Source: Bradyrhizobium sp. (GTDB taxonomy: Bacteria; Pseudomonadota; Alphaproteobacteria; Rhizobiales; Xanthobacteraceae). From it: 64,000 nt of DNA. A model generated the notes under the pieces. It made no database searches and was not told where the DNA came from. It saw only the letters and a program-made list of their open reading frames with translations. The DNA is taken from contig NZ_DAHUXJ010000128.1 of the NCBI RefSeq assembly GCF_027307225.1, positions 1 to 64,000 on the forward strand. Reading direction: 5' to 3'. Within the stretch, counting starts at the first letter, position 1. Every line of letters starts with the position of its first letter. Both the position numbers and the translations under genes were made by a program. Positions 16,601 through 25,376 of the stretch are shown piece by piece.

Positions 16601-17530
16601 TCATTCGGTCGGGAACTCAAGCCCCATCTCACGGTAGCGGTCGGGATCTTCACCCCAGTTCTCGCGCACTTTCACGAACAGAAACAGATGAACCGGCTGC
16701 TCGATGATGGCGGCGATCTCCTTGCGCGCGTCCGCCCCGATCGACTTGATGGTGGCGCCCGCCTTGCCGAGCACGATCTTTCGCTGGCTTTCGCGTTCGA
16801 CGAAGATGGTTTGCTCGATGCGAACGGATCCGTCCTTGCGTTCGGTCCAGCTGTCGGTCTCGACGGTCGAGCGATACGGCAGTTCCTGGTGCAGTTTCTG
16901 GAAAATTTTCTCGCGCGTGATTTCCGCGGCCAGTTGCCGGATCGGTGCATCCGACATCTGGTCTTCAGGATAGTGAAATGGCCCCGGCGGCACCATCGCA
17001 GCCAGCGTGCGGCGCAAATCGTCGACGCCGTCGCCCGAGAGCGCGGAAATCATGAAGGTCTGCGCGAAAGCGAGACGATCGTTGGCGGTCTTGGCGAGCG
17101 CGAGCAGCTTTTCGCGCAGCAACAGGTCGATCTTGTTGATCACGAGCAATTTCGGGTGGGCGACATCCGCCAGGCGGGTGAAGATCGCGTCGGCCTCCTC
17201 GTCCAGGCCCTCGCGGGCGTCGAGCAGTACGCAGACGAGATCGGCGTCATGCGCTCCGCTCCAGGCGGTTGACACCATGGCCCGATCGAGCCGCCGTTTC
17301 GGCGCAAAGATGCCGGGGGTGTCGACCAGAATAATCTGCGCATTTTTCTCGACCACGATGCCGCGGATCAGAGCTCGGGTGGTCTGCACCTTGCGCGAGA
17401 CGATCGTGACCTTGGAGCCGACCAGCGCATTGACCAGCGTCGACTTGCCGACGTTCGGCGCGCCAATCAGCGCAACAAAGCCGCAACGCGTGGCGGAGGG
17501 CGTGGCGCCGCCCGGCGACGGTTCAGTCAT
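16601..17530 (-). CDS. era: GTPase Era
   Basis: A 309-residue Era from the ATG at 17530. GTP-binding motifs are G1 GAPNVGKS, G3 DTPG and G4 NKID. A C-terminal KH domain (IVLGKAGATIKSIGADARKE) binds the 3' end of 16S rRNA. Era checks 30S subunit maturation and couples it to the cell cycle. Its start overlaps the end of rnc by 8 bases, a common arrangement that links the RNA-processing enzyme RNase III to ribosome assembly. Confidence 0.96.
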   Translation of the reverse strand: MTEPSPGGATPSATRCGFVALIGAPNVGKSTLVNALVGSKVTIVSRKVQTTRALIRGIVVEKNAQIILVDTPGIFAPKRRLDRAMVSTAWSGAHDADLVCVLLDAREGLDEEADAIFTRLADVAHPKLLVINKIDLLLREKLLALAKTANDRLAFAQTFMISALSGDGVDDLRRTLAAMVPPGPFHYPEDQMSDAPIRQLAAEITREKIFQKLHQELPYRSTVETDSWTERKDGSVRIEQTIFVERESQRKIVLGKAGATIKSIGADARKEIAAIIEQPVHLFLFVKVRENWGEDPDRYREMGLEFPTE

Positions 17531-18359
17531 TGCTGCCGCCAACGCCCTCGCGCGCGATCATGGCGGAAGCCGCAGCTTTCTCGGCAACGCGCTTGCTGCC
17601 GCCGACGCCTTCTGCGGCGGCAAGTCCGGGCAATTCGACCGCAATCCGGAACTGCGGATCATGATGCGGTCCGGTGCGCTCGATTTCGCGATAGACCGGC
17701 GTCGGCAGTCCCTTGCCCTGCGCCCATTCCTGCAACGTGGTCTTGGGATCGCGCAGCGGTCGCCGCAACTTGTGCATCCGCTCCGTCCAGTTGCGCTCGA
17801 CGAATTCGGCCGCGGCCTGATAGCCGCCGTCAAGAAACACCGCGCCAATCACCGCCTCGCAGATATCGCCCAGCACGGATTTGCGCAGCCGTACGCCCGC
17901 GGTTGCCCCGACCGCGCCCAGTTTGATGTCGTCGACGAGGCCCAGGGATTTCGCGACGTCGGCGCAGCTCTCCTTGCGCACGAGATCGGCGAGCCGCTTC
18001 GACAGCTCGCCCTCGTCGGCGTTCGGAAACGCGCGATAGAGCATGTCCGAGACAATAAGCCCGAGCACGTGATCGCCGAGGAATTCCAGCCGCTGATAGC
18101 TATCGCCCCGCTTGCGCGAAGGCTTTAGCGCGGAGACGTGAGTGAGCGCAGTCGCCAGCAACGTTGCGTCCGCGAACTTGTGTCCGATCCGCGTCTCGAC
18201 GGCGGCGGTGGCCGCCTTCGAACCCAAGGCCTTGGAGCCGGATTTTGCCTTCGGCCGCTTCTTCTTTTTTGCCGCAGCCTCGCGTCCGGCGGCTTCAATC
18301 TGCGAGCCCGCTTCGCCGGATGCCAATGGATTGATGATGTCGGAGGCGTCGTCGCTCAT
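17523..18359 (-). CDS. rnc: ribonuclease III
   Basis: A 278-residue RNase III. The catalytic signature RLEFLGDHVL and the second acidic cluster (GDICEAVIGAVFLDGG) are present, followed by a C-terminal double-stranded RNA-binding domain (TTLQEWAQGKGLPTPVY to AEKAAASAM). It cleaves double-stranded RNA in rRNA precursors and some mRNAs. The N-terminus carries an extra Lys/Ala-rich stretch of about 50 residues (AAAKKKKRPKAKSGSK) not found in E. coli. The ATG at 18359 overlaps the lepB stop as ATGA. Confidence 0.95.
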   Translation of the reverse strand: MSDDASDIINPLASGEAGSQIEAAGREAAAKKKKRPKAKSGSKALGSKAATAAVETRIGHKFADATLLATALTHVSALKPSRKRGDSYQRLEFLGDHVLGLIVSDMLYRAFPNADEGELSKRLADLVRKESCADVAKSLGLVDDIKLGAVGATAGVRLRKSVLGDICEAVIGAVFLDGGYQAAAEFVERNWTERMHKLRRPLRDPKTTLQEWAQGKGLPTPVYREIERTGPHHDPQFRIAVELPGLAAAEGVGGSKRVAEKAAASAMIAREGVGGSND

Positions 18360-19102
18360 CGCACCAGTTTGAATATGCGATTCCAGCGAACCGTCCACGG
18401 CCAGCGCCAGAACATCCAGGCGCTGTCACCCTCGTGAATCGAGAAAAACAGCATCTGGGCCCGACCGACCAGATTCTCGAACGGCACGTACCCGAAGACG
18501 CGGCTATCGCTGGAATTATCGCGGTTGTCACCCATCATGAAGAAATCTCCCGGCGGCACCTCGTAGACATTGGTGTTGTCGGGAAAGCCCGGACTATCGA
18601 CGCAATCGAGAGATTCGTAACTGACGCCGTTAGGCAGCGTCTCCTTCCAGCGCTTCACCGGCTCGGATCGGCCGCATGGGTCATCGCCGACAAAATCGCT
18701 GAGGCGCTGGCGCTTGATCGGGGTGCCGTTGATGTAGAGCAGCCCCTCTTTCATCTGGATACGGTCGCCTGGCAGGCCGATCACGCGCTTGATGAAATCG
18801 GTCGAGGTGTCATTGGGCGGGCGGAACACGACGACGTCGCCGCGCGTGGGATAGGAGCCGAAGATGCGGCCCGAAAACAGCGGCGGCGAAAACGGAAACG
18901 AATAGCGGCTGTAGCCATAGGAGTATTTCGAAACGAACAGATAATCGCCGACCAGGAGCGTCGCCTTCATCGATCCCGACGGAATGTTGAAAGGCTGGAA
19001 CAGGAAAGTTCGGATGACGAGCGCGATCAGGAGGGCATGAACGACGACGCGAATGGTCTCACCGACGCCGCCTTCGGATTTTGTAGAGGATGTCACGCTC
19101 AT
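18356..19102 (-). CDS. lepB: signal peptidase I
   Basis: A 248-residue leader peptidase that removes signal peptides at the outer face of the inner membrane. One N-terminal membrane segment (VVVHALLIALVIRTFLF) precedes the catalytic Ser44 in PSGSM; the general base Lys105 is in FIKRVIGLPGD. The box GDNRDNSSDSRVFG is also present. The ATG at 19102 was chosen over an upstream one at 19141 because it has an AGG-rich leader and gives the usual N-terminus. It is the first gene of lepB-rnc-era. Confidence 0.94.
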   Translation of the reverse strand: MSVTSSTKSEGGVGETIRVVVHALLIALVIRTFLFQPFNIPSGSMKATLLVGDYLFVSKYSYGYSRYSFPFSPPLFSGRIFGSYPTRGDVVVFRPPNDTSTDFIKRVIGLPGDRIQMKEGLLYINGTPIKRQRLSDFVGDDPCGRSEPVKRWKETLPNGVSYESLDCVDSPGFPDNTNVYEVPPGDFFMMGDNRDNSSDSRVFGYVPFENLVGRAQMLFFSIHEGDSAWMFWRWPWTVRWNRIFKLVR

Positions 19103-19382
19103 CGATTCCCTAAACTTCCTGCTTCCTGGTGCCCGCCGCACCGGAAGCGCGGCAGAAAAACGATCCCCATGCGCGACCAGCCATTCGCTTCGCGTGGAGG
19201 AATGTTTCTGATGTGGCGAGCGAGCTTACGGCACCCCGGTCCGAATCCGCTCGGGTAGCGAATATGTTAGCGCCGTTTGTAGACGGTTGTTTTGGGGGGC
19301 GCAATCAATGGCGCTATCAAAATTTTACAAGCCATTGAAATATATATCATTTTAGTTTTGAAGCCAGCCGCGGAGCCAAAGC

Positions 19383-19802
19383 CTAGGCCTTCCGCGCATC
19401 ATCAGCCGAAATGATGACGAAGGCCTGCGCCAAGGGCCAATCGTCGGTAATGCTGAGGTCTATCCGGGCGTCAAAGCCCACCGGTGTGAGCTCCTGCAGG
19501 CGGACCAGCGCCCCGCCGGTCAGAAGCATGGTCGGCCGCCCGCCCGGCAGATTGACCACCCCCATGTCGCGCCACCAGACCCCCTGCCGGATGCCGGTCC
19601 CGAGCGCCTTGGAACAGGCCTCCTTGGCGGCGAATCGCTTGGCATAGGTCGCCACGACCATGTTCTGGTTTTTGGCCCGCCGTTCGGCCTTGGCGCGCTC
19701 GGCGTCGGTGAAAATCCGATCCAGAAAGCGATCGCCGTGGCGCTCGATGACCTTGGCGACCCGGCGGATATCGATCAGGTCGGAGCCGATGCCGATGATC
19801 AT
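19383..19802 (-). CDS. acpS: holo-[acyl-carrier-protein] synthase
   Basis: A 139-residue AcpS that moves phosphopantetheine from CoA to acyl carrier protein for fatty acid synthesis. Mg-binding motifs are GIGSDLIDI near the start and RFAAKEACSKALG in the middle. It begins 3 bases after the pdxJ stop and is cotranscribed with it. A 280-base gap with no gene separates it from lepB. Confidence 0.94.
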   Translation of the reverse strand: MIIGIGSDLIDIRRVAKVIERHGDRFLDRIFTDAERAKAERRAKNQNMVVATYAKRFAAKEACSKALGTGIRQGVWWRDMGVVNLPGGRPTMLLTGGALVRLQELTPVGFDARIDLSITDDWPLAQAFVIISADDARKA

Positions 19803-19805
19803 GCC

Positions 19806-20573
19806 CTATCCATTCCCCGCGGCCTTGCCGCGGCCGCGATCCATCGCAGCCCGCATCGTGCGAACCGTTTCCGCAAGGCCAACGAACAAGGCCTCGCCGA
19901 CCATGTAGTAGCCAATATTGAGTTCGGCGATTTCCGGCAAGGCGGCGATCCTTTCCGCGGTGGCGTAGTCGAGCCCGTGGCCGGCGTGCACCTCGAGGCC
20001 CGCCGCGCGCGCCAGGGCGGCGCCTGCGACGATGCGCTGCCATTCCGATTCGGCCTTGCCGAGGAGGCCGTCGCCTACGGCGTCGCACCAGGCGCCGGTG
20101 TGAATTTCGATCACGGGCGCGCGCAATCTGGCGGCCATTTCGATCTGCGCCGGATCGGCCGCGATGAACAGCGACACCCGAATGCCGGCATCGTTCAACC
20201 GCGCGATGAACGGCGCCAGCGCATTGTGCTGACCGACGACGTCAAGGCCGCCCTCGGTCGTCAATTCTTCCCGCCGCTCCGGCACCAGGCAGACCGCATG
20301 AGGCTTGGTCGCCAGCGAGATCGTCATCATGTCGGCGGTCGCCGCCATCTCGAAATTCAGCGGTTTTGAGATTTCCGCCTTCAGCCGCGCCATGTCTGCA
20401 TCGCGGATGTGGCGGCGATCCTCACGCAAATGCGCCGTGATGCCGTCAGCGCCGGCCTCGATCGCAAGCAGCGCCGCGCGCACCGGATCGGGCCGCGTCC
20501 CTCCCCGCGCATTGCGAAGGGTCGCGATATGGTCGACGTTTACTCCGAGGCGTAGCGGCAAAGCCGTAGACAT
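19806..20573 (-). CDS. pdxJ: pyridoxine 5'-phosphate synthase
   Basis: A 255-residue TIM-barrel enzyme that joins 1-deoxyxylulose 5-phosphate and 3-amino-2-oxopropyl phosphate in the last step of the DXP route to vitamin B6. The N-terminus LRLGVNVDHIATLRNARGG and the central ITAHLREDRRHI and CLVPERREE segments are family hallmarks. It sits between rsh and acpS, as in many Rhizobiales. A palindromic repeat fills the gap to rsh. Confidence 0.95.
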   Translation of the reverse strand: MSTALPLRLGVNVDHIATLRNARGGTRPDPVRAALLAIEAGADGITAHLREDRRHIRDADMARLKAEISKPLNFEMAATADMMTISLATKPHAVCLVPERREELTTEGGLDVVGQHNALAPFIARLNDAGIRVSLFIAADPAQIEMAARLRAPVIEIHTGAWCDAVGDGLLGKAESEWQRIVAGAALARAAGLEVHAGHGLDYATAERIAALPEIAELNIGYYMVGEALFVGLAETVRTMRAAMDRGRGKAAGNG

Positions 20574-20600
20574 CTCTAACTCTCAATGAGGCTGGCGATC

Positions 20601-20697
20601 CTCATGGTGAGGAGGCGCGTGCGCCGTCTCGAACCATGAGGCCCCAGTCAGGCCTCATCCTTCGAGACGCGGCGCAACGCCGCTCCTCAGGATGAGG
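20601..20697. repeat. palindromic repeat, family 3, copy 1
   Basis: Two hairpins stand side by side. The first is framed by CTCATGGTGAGGAG and GTCTCGAACCATGAGG. The second is framed by CCTCATCCTTCGAGACGC and GCTCCTCAGGATGAGG. A second copy at 48861-48956 carries the same two units in the opposite order. It lies between pdxJ and rsh. Confidence 0.85.
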
Positions 20698-20707
20698 GTT
20701 GAAGGTT

Positions 20708-23005
20708 TCACCCGTTGACGCGCTCGACCCGTGCGACCACGGCCTTGGCACGCAACTGGGCGATAATAGCGCTGAGATGCTTGAGGTCATAGACCTCAAG
20801 ATCGATGGTGAGCTCGGTGAAATCCGGCGAGCGGCGGGCCATGTGGATATTGTCGATATTGCCGTCGTGCTCGGCTATCACGGTCGCGATCTGGGCGAGG
20901 CTTCCGGGCTCGTTGACGTTGTCCACCAGGATCCGCGCCGGAAAGCGCTGCGGCGTGCTGTCATCGACATCCCAGCGCACGTCAAGCCAGCGCTCGGGCT
21001 GCTCCTCAAAATCCTTCAGGGCCGGCGACTGGATCGGATAGATCGTGATCCCCTCTGCCGGCGAGATGATCCCGACGATACGGTCGCCCGGCACGGCGCC
21101 GCCATTTGGCGCGAACTTGACCGGCAGGTCCGAATTGATGCCGCGGATCGGAATGGCCGAAAGGTTCCGTCCTGTCCCGCTGGGCGATTTCAGCTTCAGG
21201 TTCTCGGCAACCCCCTTCTTGCCGCCGTAGCGTGCGACCCGCTCTTCCTTGTAGTCCGGATACATCGCGCGCGCGACGTTGGAGGCTTTCATCTCGCCGC
21301 GGCCGACCGCGGCCATCACATCGTCAATCGAGGCGCGCGCCAGCCGCGGCAGCGCGCCCTTCAGCTTGTCGTCGGCATATTCGATCTTGGCGCGGGCAAA
21401 CAGCCGCTCGACCAGACGGCGGCCAAGGCCGGCATATTGGTCGCGCACAGCAGTGCGCGTCGCCCGGCGAATCGCCGCCCGCGCCTTGCCGGTCACGGCG
21501 AGCGATTCCCAAGCCGACGGCGGCGACGACTGGGCATCCGAGGTCAGGACCTCGACCTCGTCGCCGTTCTGCAATTCCGACGACAGCGGCGCGAACTGCC
21601 CGTTGATCTTGCAACCGACCGCGCTGTTGCCGACATCGGTGTGCACGGCATAGGCGAAATCGATCACATTGGCCTGGCGCGGCAGCGCGATCAGCTTGCC
21701 CTTGGGCGTGAAGCAGAACACCTGGTCGTGGAACAGCTCGAGCTTGGTATGTTCGAGAAACTCTTCCGGATTGGCGCTCTCGGATAGAATCGCGATGGTG
21801 TGGCGCAACCAGGCGAAAGCCGAGGATTCGCGTTTCAGCCGCTCGGTCGGCGATCCCGCGCCGTCCTTGTAGAAGGCGTGCGCGGCAATGCCGAGTTCGG
21901 CGATCTCGTCCATGTCCTCGGTGCGGATTTGCAGTTCGACGCGCTGCTTGCCCGGACCGATCACCGTGGTGTGGAGCGAGCGGTAGTCGTTCTGCTTCGG
22001 CGTCGAGATGTAATCCTTGAAGCGGCCCGGCACCACGGGCCAGGTGGTGTGCACGACGCCAAGCGCGCGGTAGCAGCACTCGACGTCCCCCAGCACGACG
22101 CGGAAGGCGAAAATGTCGGACAGTTGCTCGAATCCCACCGACTTGCGCTGCATCTTGGTCCAGATCGAGAACGGTTGTTTGCGGCGGCCGTAGACGCGTG
22201 CCCTCAGGCCGTTTTTCTGGAGGTCCTTGGAGAGCTGGCTTTCGATCTCGCCGATCAGATTGCGGTTGCGTTCCGCCACCGAGTCGAGCCGCTGCCGCAC
22301 CACCGAATAGGCTTCCGGATCGAGCGTCTTGAACGAGAGGTCCTCGAGCTCCTCGCGCATCTCCTGCATGCCCATGCGGCCGGCCAGCGGCGCATAGATG
22401 TCGAGCGTCTCTTCGGCGATGCGCTGGCGCGAGGCTGGAGGCACGAATTCGAGCGTGCGCATATTGTGCAGGCGGTCGGCGAGTTTGATCAGCAGTACGC
22501 GCACATCGTCGGAGATCGCGAGCAGAAGCTTGCGCAGGTTTTCCGCCTGCTTGGCCTCGCGTGACACCAGCTCAAGCCGTTTCAGCTTGGTCAGGCCCTC
22601 CACCAGCGCGCCGATCTCCTGCCCGAATACCGCATCGATTTCGGCGCGAGTGGCTTCCGTATCCTCGATGGTGTCGTGCAGAAGCGCGGCCACGATCGTG
22701 GCATCGTCGAGCTTGAGGTCGGTCAGGATCGCCGCGACCTCAAGCGGATGCGAGAAATAGGGATCGCCGGAGGCGCGCGTCTGCGAACCATGCGCCTTCA
22801 TCGCGTAGACGTAGGCGCGGTTCAGGAGATCTTCGTTGGTGTCGGGATTGTAGGAGCGGACGCGTTCAACCAGATCGTATTGCCGCATCATGCGCGCGCG
22901 GGACTTGGCCAGCCTCGCCCCGGCGGCGGGCGCAGCCGAAGCCGGCGCCGCCGAGATCGAACTCCCGGCCTGCATCTGCTCCGGGCTCTGGCGCCGATAC
23001 GCCAT
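20708..23005 (-). CDS. rsh: bifunctional (p)ppGpp synthetase/hydrolase (RelA/SpoT homologue)
   Basis: A 765-residue long RSH protein. In order it has an HD hydrolase domain (HPLEVAAIL and LLHDTIEDT), a synthetase domain (GRFKDYISTPKQNDYRSLHT), a TGS domain and a C-terminal ACT domain. It makes and degrades (p)ppGpp in the stringent response; alphaproteobacteria usually have this single long enzyme. The ATG at 23005, behind AGAGGTG, is preferred to an ORF extension that has no homology. The N-terminal 40 residues are Ala/Ser-rich. It lies downstream of rpoZ, the omega subunit that binds ppGpp, behind a terminator. Confidence 0.94.
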   Translation of the reverse strand: MAYRRQSPEQMQAGSSISAAPASAAPAAGARLAKSRARMMRQYDLVERVRSYNPDTNEDLLNRAYVYAMKAHGSQTRASGDPYFSHPLEVAAILTDLKLDDATIVAALLHDTIEDTEATRAEIDAVFGQEIGALVEGLTKLKRLELVSREAKQAENLRKLLLAISDDVRVLLIKLADRLHNMRTLEFVPPASRQRIAEETLDIYAPLAGRMGMQEMREELEDLSFKTLDPEAYSVVRQRLDSVAERNRNLIGEIESQLSKDLQKNGLRARVYGRRKQPFSIWTKMQRKSVGFEQLSDIFAFRVVLGDVECCYRALGVVHTTWPVVPGRFKDYISTPKQNDYRSLHTTVIGPGKQRVELQIRTEDMDEIAELGIAAHAFYKDGAGSPTERLKRESSAFAWLRHTIAILSESANPEEFLEHTKLELFHDQVFCFTPKGKLIALPRQANVIDFAYAVHTDVGNSAVGCKINGQFAPLSSELQNGDEVEVLTSDAQSSPPSAWESLAVTGKARAAIRRATRTAVRDQYAGLGRRLVERLFARAKIEYADDKLKGALPRLARASIDDVMAAVGRGEMKASNVARAMYPDYKEERVARYGGKKGVAENLKLKSPSGTGRNLSAIPIRGINSDLPVKFAPNGGAVPGDRIVGIISPAEGITIYPIQSPALKDFEEQPERWLDVRWDVDDSTPQRFPARILVDNVNEPGSLAQIATVIAEHDGNIDNIHMARRSPDFTELTIDLEVYDLKHLSAIIAQLRAKAVVARVERVNG

Positions 23006-23245
23006 CGGGTCAACACCTCTACCAGCGAACCCTCGCCCGAGGTCCGCGTCCCAAATGATCGAAATAATGTAGTGGGTTCCCAAGCCCTGCGTCACCCTCC
23101 CTGCCAGCGGGGTGCGCGCGGCCGCAGGGAACACGCCAGCAGTCTAACGCGAAACGAGCTGTCGTCAGCTCAAATTCCAGACAGCTTCCGACGGTTTCGA
23201 CGAGCTCAGTTTAGGGGTGGTAACCATAAAGGCCGCTGACAAAAA

Positions 23246-23277
23246 CCAAAGGCCCGGACTGGGTCCGGGCCTTTTGG
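23246..23277 (-). terminator. intrinsic terminator of rpoZ
   Basis: The stem is CCAAAGGCCCGGA paired with TCCGGGCCTTTTGG around a 5-base loop. On the minus strand it is followed by a run of T (GGTTTTTG). It lies between the rpoZ stop and the rsh start, so rpoZ transcripts should end here and rsh should have its own promoter. Confidence 0.8.
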
Positions 23278-23323
23278 TCAACCAGGGCGGGGCAAGAGAC
23301 CCCTAAAATCTAATTTAGACGAC

Positions 23324-23716
23324 TTACTCGTCTTCTTCGGGTTGTTCTTCCGGGGGAGCGAGCCCCTCCAGACCCTTCAGGAGTTCTTCTTCGGTCATGC
23401 GCTCGATGGCGACCTCGGTATCGTCCGCATCGACACTGGCGCCGGCCGAACCGATCAGGGGAACCGTGTCGGGCTCGGGCTCATCGACTTCAACGAATTT
23501 CTGGAGGGAATGAACGAGTTCTTCGCGCAAGTCTTCCGGCGAGATCGCCGAATCGGCGATCTCGCGCAGCGATACAACCGGGTTCTTGTCGTTGTCGCGG
23601 TCGACGGTGAGTTGCGACCCTGACGAGATCATCCGGGCGCGATGCGCGGCTAAAAGGACCAGGTCGAACCGGTTGTCGACCTTATCAATGCAATCTTCTA
23701 CGGTGACGCGAGCCAT
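23324..23716 (-). CDS. rpoZ: RNA polymerase omega subunit
   Basis: A 130-residue omega subunit, which helps assemble RNA polymerase and, with DksA-like factors, mediates ppGpp control. The N-terminus ARVTVEDCIDKVDNRFDLV and the RARMISSG segment are typical. The acidic C-terminal tail, ending EEQPEEDE, is longer than in E. coli and usual for Rhizobiales. It is upstream of rsh, a conserved functional pairing. Confidence 0.94.
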   Translation of the reverse strand: MARVTVEDCIDKVDNRFDLVLLAAHRARMISSGSQLTVDRDNDKNPVVSLREIADSAISPEDLREELVHSLQKFVEVDEPEPDTVPLIGSAGASVDADDTEVAIERMTEEELLKGLEGLAPPEEQPEEDE

Positions 23717-24072
23717 CGTCTGTCGCTCCGCTAAAGGGGATGGAATATGTTGATTATGTTGGGCTAGTTATATGGGCGAGGGTCGTTCTGCAAGATTAAT
23801 TTGTGATTTGGCCCGCCTAATTTGTTCTGATAACCCAGATCAGGGGGCCGGCGGCGCGGCATTTTCGCGCTGTCACGACATCGGCGCGGACAAGAAAACG
23901 CTTCATTGCGTTGACAAAATCCACTTCCGGGTTGTTTCGACCTCCCTTTTCTTCCGGCGGCGTCTGGACATCCGCAGGGCTCGGCAGCATCGTCACCACG
24001 ATCCGCCGAGCGCTTCGGTCGTGCCAAGAACAATTCCGGAAAACCCCTGTGAGAACTCTGTGAGAACTCTGA
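23717..24072. other. intergenic region between rpoZ and the NYN gene
   Basis: These 356 bases hold the divergent promoters of rpoZ and the NYN-domain gene. I see no coding frame with good codon use and no RNA gene. At 24049-24070 the 11-base unit GTGAGAACTCT is present twice in exact tandem, directly before the NYN ATG, where a ribosome site would be. Confidence 0.6.
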
Positions 24073-24702
24073 ATGTCACCCGCTTCCAATAAGATCGCGC
24101 TCTTTATCGATGGTGCCAACCTTTACGCAACCGCCAAGACGCTAGGCTTCGACATCGATTACAAGCGCCTTCTCAAGGAATTCCAAAGTCGGGGAACGTT
24201 GGTCCGGGCGTTCTACTACACCGCCATCATCGAGGATCAGGAATATTCCTCGATCCGCCCGCTGATCGATTGGCTCGACTACAACGGCTACACCGTCGTG
24301 ACCAAGGCGACCAAGGAATTCATCGATGCGAGCGGGCGGCGCAAGGTGAAGGGCAACATGGACATCGAACTGGCGGTCGATGCAATGGAGCTCGCCGAGC
24401 ATGTCGATCAGATGGTGCTGTTCTCCGGCGATGGCGATTTCCGCTCGCTGGTGGAAGCCGTGCAGCGCCGCGGCGTGCGCGTCACCGTGATCTCGACGAT
24501 TGCGAGCCAACCGCCGATGATCGCCGACGAATTGCGCCGCCAGGCCGACGTCTTCACCGACCTGGTCGAGCTGCAATCCAAGCTCGGGCGCGACCCTTCC
24601 GAACGCCCCGCGCCCCGTGAGCCGCGCCATCACGCGCCGCAGTTTCTGCAACGGGCGACCACGCTGGCGTCGAGGGGCGATGGCGACGACTTCGACGATT
24701 AA
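24073..24702 (+). CDS. NYN-domain protein (LabA/DUF88-type putative RNase)
   Basis: A 209-residue protein of the NYN/PIN-like family. Acidic metal-site residues are in IALFIDGANLYATA, in MDIELAVDAMELAE and in VLFSGDGDFRSLVEAV. NYN proteins are predicted metal-dependent ribonucleases, with roles in RNA processing. The C-terminal tail is basic and then acidic (RGDGDDFDD) and probably disordered. The last 23 bases overlap the glycosylase gene. The start ATG is fixed by the conserved N-terminus, although the ribosome site is only a GAGAA in a tandem repeat. Confidence 0.85.
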   Translation: MSPASNKIALFIDGANLYATAKTLGFDIDYKRLLKEFQSRGTLVRAFYYTAIIEDQEYSSIRPLIDWLDYNGYTVVTKATKEFIDASGRRKVKGNMDIELAVDAMELAEHVDQMVLFSGDGDFRSLVEAVQRRGVRVTVISTIASQPPMIADELRRQADVFTDLVELQSKLGRDPSERPAPREPRHHAPQFLQRATTLASRGDGDDFDD

Positions 24703-25366
24703 GAGCCCTGCTCCGGCCACAGCCACTCCCCGTCCGTCCAACCCCGAGCCTGACCGCGACTGTCAGCTTTGCCCGCGGCTCGCGGCCTTCCGCGCGACCA
24801 ACCGCGCACAAAAGCCGGAATGGTTCAACTCGCCGGTTCCGTCGTTCGGGGACCGAAACGGACGGCTCGCGATTGTCGGCCTCGCGCCGGGCTTGCAGGG
24901 CGCCAACCGCACCGGACGGCCGTTCACGGGCGACTACGCCGGCGATCTCCTCTACGCCACTCTGATCGAATACGGCTTCGCCAATGGCATCTACCAGGCC
25001 CGCCCCGATGACGGCATGACGCTGGTCGACTGCCGCATCGTCAACGGCGTGCGTTGCGTGCCGCCCCAGAACAAACCCCTGCCCGCCGAGATCGCGAATT
25101 GCCGCCCGTTTCTCTTGGCGGCCATCGAGAACATGCCAAGGCTGAAGGCCTTCGTTGCGCTCGGCCATATCGCCCACGAAACGACCGTCAAGGCGCTCGG
25201 ACTCCGCGCCTCATCTGTGCCGTTTGCACACGGCGCCATCCACGAGGCCGGCCGGTTCAGGCTCTATGACAGCTATCATTGCTCGCGTTACAACACGAAC
25301 ACCGGCGTGCTGACGCCCGACATGTTTCGCAGCGTCTTCGCGAAAGTGCGCGCCGATCTGGTCTAG
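24680..25366 (+). CDS. uracil-DNA glycosylase, family 5 (UdgB-type)
   Basis: A 228-residue iron-sulphur uracil-DNA glycosylase. The N-terminal DCQLCPRL supplies two cluster Cys; later Cys are in VRCVPPQ and ANCRPF. Motif A is GLAPGLQGANRTGRPFTGD, characteristic of family 5, which removes uracil and also hypoxanthine from DNA; motif B is HCSRYNTNTG. The ATG at 24680 behind GAGG lies within the end of the NYN gene in another frame, so the pair is translationally coupled. Confidence 0.88.
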   Translation: MATTSTIKSPAPATATPRPSNPEPDRDCQLCPRLAAFRATNRAQKPEWFNSPVPSFGDRNGRLAIVGLAPGLQGANRTGRPFTGDYAGDLLYATLIEYGFANGIYQARPDDGMTLVDCRIVNGVRCVPPQNKPLPAEIANCRPFLLAAIENMPRLKAFVALGHIAHETTVKALGLRASSVPFAHGAIHEAGRFRLYDSYHCSRYNTNTGVLTPDMFRSVFAKVRADLV

Positions 25367-25376
25367 CGCTGCTCGC

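Noticed and set aside
19103..19382. A coding frame in the 280-base gap between lepB and acpS
   Set aside because: Only short frames with poor codon use; likely leader DNA.
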